A stretch of 64,000 nucleotides of DNA from Deltaproteobacteria bacterium (GTDB lineage: Bacteria; Myxococcota_A; UBA796; GCA-2862545). Below, piece by piece: positions 59,512 through 64,000 of this stretch. Position numbers and translations under genes: made by a program. Each line of letters opens with the position of its first letter. Position 1 is the stretch's first letter. The notes under the pieces were generated by a model that saw only the letters and a list, made by a program, of their open reading frames with translations, ran no database searches and was not told the origin of the DNA. The stretch covers positions 1-64,000 of the forward strand of contig JAFGVK010000097.1 of the NCBI GenBank assembly GCA_016938035.1, written 5' to 3'.

Positions 59512-59745
59512 CTAGATCTCCTCTGGCTCCGGGAGCGGCTCCTCCTCCAGGCCGCGGGCCCCCTCGCGGAGGGCGGTGACCCGCTGCTCAGCGGCGTCCA
59601 GGTAGGCGTGACACTCCCGCGCCAGGGCCACCCCCTGCTCGTAGTGGCGCAGCGCCTCCTCCAGCGGGATCTCCCCGCTCTCTAGGAGCCTCACCCTGCG
59701 CTCCAGCTCGGCGAGCGACGCCTCAAAGCCCTGCTCGGTCCCCAT
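59512..59745 (-). CDS. xseB: Exodeoxyribonuclease VII small subunit
   Basis: A 77-residue helical protein with the family core FEASLAELERRVRLLESGEIPLEEALRHYEQG in parts, then LAREC and AEQRVTALREG. It forms the multi-subunit ExoVII nuclease with XseA, which is not in the window. ATG overlaps the previous stop as TGATG, so it is coupled to the helicase-associated gene. Confidence 0.92.
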   Translation of the reverse strand: MGTEQGFEASLAELERRVRLLESGEIPLEEALRHYEQGVALARECHAYLDAAEQRVTALREGARGLEEEPLPEPEEI

Positions 59746-61961
59746 CAGGCCTCCACCGGTCGCACCACGACGACCTTCTCGATGATGAACGTCTTCTTCG
59801 CCCCGTCGCCCCGGTCTACCCCAAGGAGGATGGGCTCTCCGTCCTTGATGGTCCGCCGGTGCGGCTCCACCACGCAGCTCACCTCGCCGGATCGCCCGGC
59901 GTAGACCAGCTCCACGTCCTGACGCTGGGCCATCGCCCGCTCCAGCACCGAGATCACCTCGGTGGCGTCCATCTTCTTGGTGGGCTTCGCCGCCCTGCGA
60001 GCCGGCTTCTTGGCGACCCGGGACCCGGGGATGGGGTGCAGCGCCTCGGGCGCGACCTGATCCTGCGCCCTGGCGGTGGGACCCACAGAGCCCTCGCGGG
60101 ACTCGATCAGCATCCGGTGCAGCGCCGCGCGCGCGTCGGCCTGGCTGGGATCGCCGGGATAGCGCCGCACGTCCTTCGAGGGCTCGAAGTTCATGTCCTC
60201 CAGCGCCGCCTCGATCTCTCCCTTGCGGTTGGGATCCACCGCGTACATCCCCGGCCCAAACCTGTGGAGCAAGAAGGGTTTGATCTTCTTGTTCCCCTCA
60301 AGCCGCTTGATCTGGGAGCGGTGTACCGTCATCAGCATCAGCTCGTGGAATTCCACGTTGCCGCGGTGGCCGATCCACCCCTTGATCGTCGCCTCCACGT
60401 TTTCGGGGAGGCCGATCTGCGAGTTGTCCCGCAGGAACTGGAGCACGTCGTCGCGGCGCCAGCCCGCCTTGATCGCCCGCTCGATCGACTCCTCGGTGAT
60501 CTTGTAGGTGTTGGCGCGGTCGCAGCCGGTGAGCTCCGCCAGCTCTCCGATGCGCCCGAGCAGCACCGGGGCGAGCCCCGCGGGCGCCATGATCTCAAAG
60601 GAGGGCGTGAGGTAGAACTGCAGGAAGCCGTCGTCCTCCGGGGGCTCCAGCAGGTTCATCCCTCGGGCAGACACCCGGTAGAACTTCTCCTGCCCCCACT
60701 GCCCCATGTCCAGGATGCCCGAGCGCACGAGCGGCGCGAAGGAGAAGCTCTCGCGCTCAGAGCTCTTGGTGGCGGAGTAGCTGCCGCTGAAGAAGCGCTT
60801 GCGCCACTCCTCACCCTTCCTCCACCTGCGGTAGAGCGCCATGAGCGGTCGCTCAGCGACCCAACCGCCCGCCTCGTACACCACCCACATCACCCACTCG
60901 GCCAGGGGGAAGCGGGTGCCGAGGGCTCGGAAGATCAGATCCCGCTGGTCCTCTGGCTCGAGCTGGAGCCACTCGTCGGCCACGTCGCGGTTGAGCCCCA
61001 GGTACTCGCCTCTTAGCTCGATCATGCCGTTCATCAGCATGAAATCCAGGTGGAAGGCGAACAGCTCCGAGTCCGAGGTCCAGATCTGGGAGAAGAAGGC
61101 GTCCATCGCCTCCTGATCGTGGCGGTAGATGTCGTGCCGCTGCGTGAGGCGGGGCGCGAACTGGTCGATGTAGGTCGCGAGGCTGGTGATCGTGAAGCCG
61201 AGCGGGGGCGAGAAGGGCACCTCGTCGACGACCCGCACGTCCTCGTGCTCGAAGACCGGCAGCACCATCTCGTCGTGCAGCTCGATGACCAGCCCGTCCA
61301 TGAGCGGCTCGGGGACGATGTAGAAGAACTCGCCGCCCTTCTCCTCCGAGGCGACGACCAGCCCCTTGTCCCCCAGCAGCGCCATCGACCGCGCCCACTC
61401 GCGCTCGTGACCGCCCAGCGAGAGGATCAGCTCCCGGTGCAGCTCGTCCGAGTGCGCCACGCCGCCCGCCTGCACCAGCGTCGCGAGGGCCTGCCGATCG
61501 CGGTCCTGCATGCCCTTGAGGGTGGTTCCAACCCGCGAGGGCTGCCCCAGCGCCCTGAGCGCGAGCTGGATCATCCGGTCATCCCCTCCGACCCTGCCCG
61601 GCTGTCCGCCCAGGCCCCGGTAGAGGATGTTCAGCACGTCCGGCGAGAGCCGCTCCAGCCACCCCTGGAACTCATCCCGCTGGGTGCGAGAGAGGCGGCG
61701 GCGTCTCGCTCCTGCCGAGTCCGGAGCGCTGCGGCGAGCCCGCGAGGAGCGCTTGTGCCACGGGTTCCTCCCCGTGGTGGGGATGCTGGGGAGGGGCCCC
61801 TCCACCTCTACGGTGCGGCGACCCTTCCTCTTGGGGCCGGACTCGCCGCCGCCTGTCGAGGCAGGGGGAGCCACAGGCATTTCACCCTCGGGAGACTTCT
61901 TCCGCCTGCGGCGGCGACGCTTACGACGGGCGGACTTGTCTTCAACCAGGCTCTCGCTCAT
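59745..61961 (-). CDS. Helicase-associated protein, XPB partner (Helicase_C_3 type)
   Basis: A 738-residue protein. ATG at 61961 lies four bases past the XPB stop. It starts with a long Lys/Arg-rich disordered region (ARRKRRRRRRKKSPEG) of about 90 residues, likely nucleic-acid binding. The middle part (about 90-600) is winged-helix-like and matches the family annotated as helicase XPB N-terminal-like or helicase-associated domain (FYLTPSFEIMAPAGLAP, LAELTGCDRANTYKITEESI, DDVLQFLRDNSQ). A C-terminal WYL-like beta segment (VELVYAGRSGEVSCVVEPHRR in part) may bind a ligand or ssDNA. It probably works with the XPB helicase encoded directly upstream. Confidence 0.85.
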   Translation of the reverse strand: MSESLVEDKSARRKRRRRRRKKSPEGEMPVAPPASTGGGESGPKRKGRRTVEVEGPLPSIPTTGRNPWHKRSSRARRSAPDSAGARRRRLSRTQRDEFQGWLERLSPDVLNILYRGLGGQPGRVGGDDRMIQLALRALGQPSRVGTTLKGMQDRDRQALATLVQAGGVAHSDELHRELILSLGGHEREWARSMALLGDKGLVVASEEKGGEFFYIVPEPLMDGLVIELHDEMVLPVFEHEDVRVVDEVPFSPPLGFTITSLATYIDQFAPRLTQRHDIYRHDQEAMDAFFSQIWTSDSELFAFHLDFMLMNGMIELRGEYLGLNRDVADEWLQLEPEDQRDLIFRALGTRFPLAEWVMWVVYEAGGWVAERPLMALYRRWRKGEEWRKRFFSGSYSATKSSERESFSFAPLVRSGILDMGQWGQEKFYRVSARGMNLLEPPEDDGFLQFYLTPSFEIMAPAGLAPVLLGRIGELAELTGCDRANTYKITEESIERAIKAGWRRDDVLQFLRDNSQIGLPENVEATIKGWIGHRGNVEFHELMLMTVHRSQIKRLEGNKKIKPFLLHRFGPGMYAVDPNRKGEIEAALEDMNFEPSKDVRRYPGDPSQADARAALHRMLIESREGSVGPTARAQDQVAPEALHPIPGSRVAKKPARRAAKPTKKMDATEVISVLERAMAQRQDVELVYAGRSGEVSCVVEPHRRTIKDGEPILLGVDRGDGAKKTFIIEKVVVVRPVEA

Positions 61962-61965
61962 CCCC

Positions 61966-63708
61966 TCACCTCTTCGCCCCAACCGGGGCCCTCTTGGGCC
62001 GTGCAGGGGCCCGCTTCACCCTGGGCGTCGGCGCCACGGGGTGATCTTCGATGTGATAGTGGTAGCCCTGCTCCGTCAGGAACAGCTGCCGCTTCATCGC
62101 GAAGGTCTGCTCCTTCGAGTCCGCGGTAACTACCGTGTAAAAGTGGGCCTGCCCGTCCTTCGGGCGGAGGATGCGACCGAGCCGCTGAGCCTCCTCCTGG
62201 CGGGAGCCGAAGGAGCCGGACACCTGGATCGCCACGTTGGCGTCGGGGAGATCCACCGCGAAGTTCGCGACCTTGCTCACCACCAGCACCCTGATACGCC
62301 CCTCCCGGAAGTCGGTGAACAGGCGATCGCGCTCCCGCTGGGGGGTCTCTCCGGTGAGGAGCGGCGCGTTCAGCTCGCGAGAGATCCTGCGGAGCTGATC
62401 GAGGTAGGTGCCGATGATCAGCACGAAATCATCCGCGTGCTTCAGCACCAGCTCGCGCACCACGCCCATCTTGGACGGGTTCTCAGAGGCCAGCCGGAAC
62501 TTCTCCGCCTCTTGGGCCATGTCATAGGCCACCTGCACCCGCTGGGTCTGCCCCACGCGAATCTCGTGGCACATGGCCTCTGCGACGTAGCCTTGCTGCT
62601 CCAGCAGCTGCCAGGGGAGGTCGTAGCGCTTGGGCCCCACCAGCGAGAACACGTCGCCCTCACGCCCGTCCTCGCGCACCAGGGTCGCGGTGAGGCCGAG
62701 CCGTCGGCAGCCCTGAAGCTCCGCCGTCGCCCCGAAGACCGGCGCCGGCAGCAAGTGCACCTCGTCGTAGACCAGCAGGCCCCAGTTGTGGTCGCGGAAG
62801 AGGTGGAAGTGCTCGTAGTCCTGATCCTTGGAGCGCCGCCAGGTGAGCACCTGGTAGGTGGCCACGGTCACCGGCCGGATCACCTTCTCCTTGCCGGTGT
62901 AGACCCCCACCTGCTCGGGGGTCAGGGTGGTCTTGTCCAGGATCTCGCGCACCCACTGGTTCACCGCGGTCTGGTTGTTGCAGACGATGAGGGTGTGCTG
63001 CTGGAGCTGAGCCATCGCGGCCAGCGCGACCACCGTCTTGCCCGCGCCACACGGGAGCACCACGACGCCGTGCCCCCCGGCAGGCTGCCCGTCGAGGTGC
63101 CAGCGGCTCACCGCCCCTGTCTGGTACGACCGCAGCGAGAAGGGTTTGCCGTCCTCCAGGTGATCCACCAGCGCGAAGGGCAGGGGGTCGCCCTCGTGGA
63201 AGCCAGCCAGATCCTCCACCGGCCAGGACTCTAGCAGCAGGCGCTGCTTGAAGAGCCCCCGGAGCCCCTGAGGGATGCGCCAGTACCTCGTCCCGTCCCG
63301 CTCTAGGACCTCCCTGCCGGTGACGGTCTTCTTGACCAGCTTCTCGACATAGGCGGTGGCGAAGTTCACCCGGATCCACTGCACGGGGTCCTCTGGGTGA
63401 GGCAACAGCTGGATCAGACCGTACCGGGAGATGGTGTCGTCGATCTGCTGCAGCACCTCAGCGGGCACGTCAAACTTCGAGAAGCCCCGCAGGGTGTCGA
63501 CGATCTCCTCGCGCGGCATCCCCGCTGAGGCGGCGTTCCACAGGGACAGCGGCGTGATCCGGTAGGTGTGGAGCAGATCGGGAGAGGCCTCCAGCTCCGC
63601 GAAGCGAGCGAGGAAGTCGCGCGCGTTGTCGAACTCAGGGTGCTGCGTCTCCAGCAGCACCTTGCCGTCGCCCTGGACGATGATCGGGTTCGTCGGGACT
63701 ATCTGCAT
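61966..63708 (-). CDS. XPB/Rad25-type DNA repair helicase
   Basis: A 580-residue SF2 helicase of the bacterial/archaeal XPB group. An N-terminal damage-recognition-like domain (1-195) precedes RecA1 with Walker A LPCGAGKTVVA and Walker B YDEVHLL, then GLTATLVREDGREGDVF, which contains the RED motif used by XPB to unwind DNA. RecA2 has VSGSFGSRQEEAQRLGRILRP (in part) as motif VI. The tail is basic. The start has only a weak ribosome binding site. Its likely role is opening DNA at damage, with the downstream helicase-associated protein as partner. Confidence 0.95.
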   Translation of the reverse strand: MQIVPTNPIIVQGDGKVLLETQHPEFDNARDFLARFAELEASPDLLHTYRITPLSLWNAASAGMPREEIVDTLRGFSKFDVPAEVLQQIDDTISRYGLIQLLPHPEDPVQWIRVNFATAYVEKLVKKTVTGREVLERDGTRYWRIPQGLRGLFKQRLLLESWPVEDLAGFHEGDPLPFALVDHLEDGKPFSLRSYQTGAVSRWHLDGQPAGGHGVVVLPCGAGKTVVALAAMAQLQQHTLIVCNNQTAVNQWVREILDKTTLTPEQVGVYTGKEKVIRPVTVATYQVLTWRRSKDQDYEHFHLFRDHNWGLLVYDEVHLLPAPVFGATAELQGCRRLGLTATLVREDGREGDVFSLVGPKRYDLPWQLLEQQGYVAEAMCHEIRVGQTQRVQVAYDMAQEAEKFRLASENPSKMGVVRELVLKHADDFVLIIGTYLDQLRRISRELNAPLLTGETPQRERDRLFTDFREGRIRVLVVSKVANFAVDLPDANVAIQVSGSFGSRQEEAQRLGRILRPKDGQAHFYTVVTADSKEQTFAMKRQLFLTEQGYHYHIEDHPVAPTPRVKRAPARPKRAPVGAKR

Positions 63709-64000
63709 GCACAGACCATACGGGGGACCCCTACACGACCCCTGTGAGCAGGGGGCGGGATGACCGTAGATTGCGGTTCAGCCGACGGCCGACCCACTGG
63801 CCGCTACCCGCCGGATCAAACGTCCCGAAGGACTCCGAAAAGAGGCCCAGCCACGCCCCGCGAGGGGGGACGACCGCTGAACATCGAGAGAGGTACAGGC
63901 TGCAGAGAGGCTGCACTCTGGTCGCTAGAGTTACCCGGACCTCTGCCCCTGTCAAGTCCAGCCTTCCCTCGCCCCCTTCTCGGGTTATCAGCCGCGCCCT
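63709..64000. other. Upstream region of the helicase operon, no gene seen
   Basis: About 290 bp with no supported gene. On the minus strand a TATGGT hexamer lies about seven bases before the helicase ATG, which could indicate a nearly leaderless transcript, but there is no matching -35. Confidence 0.5.

Noticed and set aside
1-64000. tRNA, rRNA, tmRNA or known riboswitch
   Set aside because: I looked through the intergenic stretches for TTCGA-type T-loops, CCA-ended cloverleaves and known aptamer cores and found none I could support.

Overview
The window is one contiguous piece of very GC-rich bacterial chromosome. It carries about 52 convincing genes and no rRNA, tRNA, CRISPR array, transposase or phage gene that I could recognise. 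The gene content points to a Myxococcota-type (former deltaproteobacterial) organism. It has many secreted lipoproteins with MopE-type DxDxDG/cysteine repeats, an ExbD-AgmX fusion, a eukaryotic-type Ser/Thr kinase, a caspase-like protein fused to an FGE-sulfatase domain, a class I fumarase, an XPB-type helicase with a partner protein, and twin flotillins. This placement is inference from gene content only.

Layout. 1-6.1 kb: a gene-free stretch, an AAA ATPase divergent from an exported caspase/FGE protein, a DMT-type membrane protein and a (DT)n lipoprotein. 7-10.9 kb: a lipoprotein-MoxR-DUF58-transglutaminase operon. 11-13.6 kb: a large TPR protein. 14.9-17.6 kb: a MopE/lectin/fibrinogen-like lipoprotein. 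18-21.4 kb: fumarase, a small helical protein and a diguanylate cyclase. 21.4-26.6 kb: an HExxH protein, a 7TM protein, GalU, an EVE protein and an S41 protease. 26.7-29.8 kb: LarB-LarC and a secreted protein. 30.5-34.8 kb: a UbiA-family prenyl-phosphate phosphoribosyltransferase and Ser/Thr kinase pair, divergent from a prepilin-peptidase cluster. 35.2-42.2 kb: ClpB (with a duplicated 3' end) and an NtrC-type two-component system. 42.4-45.3 kb: a PPIase lipoprotein, a SurA-like protein and PdxA. 45.2-49.2 kb: small lipoproteins and HflX. 49.3-54.9 kb: the flotillin operon and a MopE lipoprotein. 55.0-59.4 kb: TonB-ExbB-ExbD-ExbD/AgmX-IspA-TlyA. 59.5-63.7 kb: XPB helicase, helicase-associated protein and XseB.

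Translational coupling is common: GTGA, ATGA, TGATG and TAGATG junctions occur throughout. Several promoters fit a TTGC-like -35, exactly 17 bp, and a TA-rich -10.

The most unusual signal lies between genes. Two unrelated families of roughly 200-285 bp interspersed repeats occur only in intergenic DNA. Family A has five full or partial copies plus a remnant. Family B has four copies. In both, the ends of many copies are complementary to each other, as in a MITE or a closed RNA fold. Twice a family A copy is followed by a family B copy in the same orientation. None contains a convincing gene, and I know of no name for either family.
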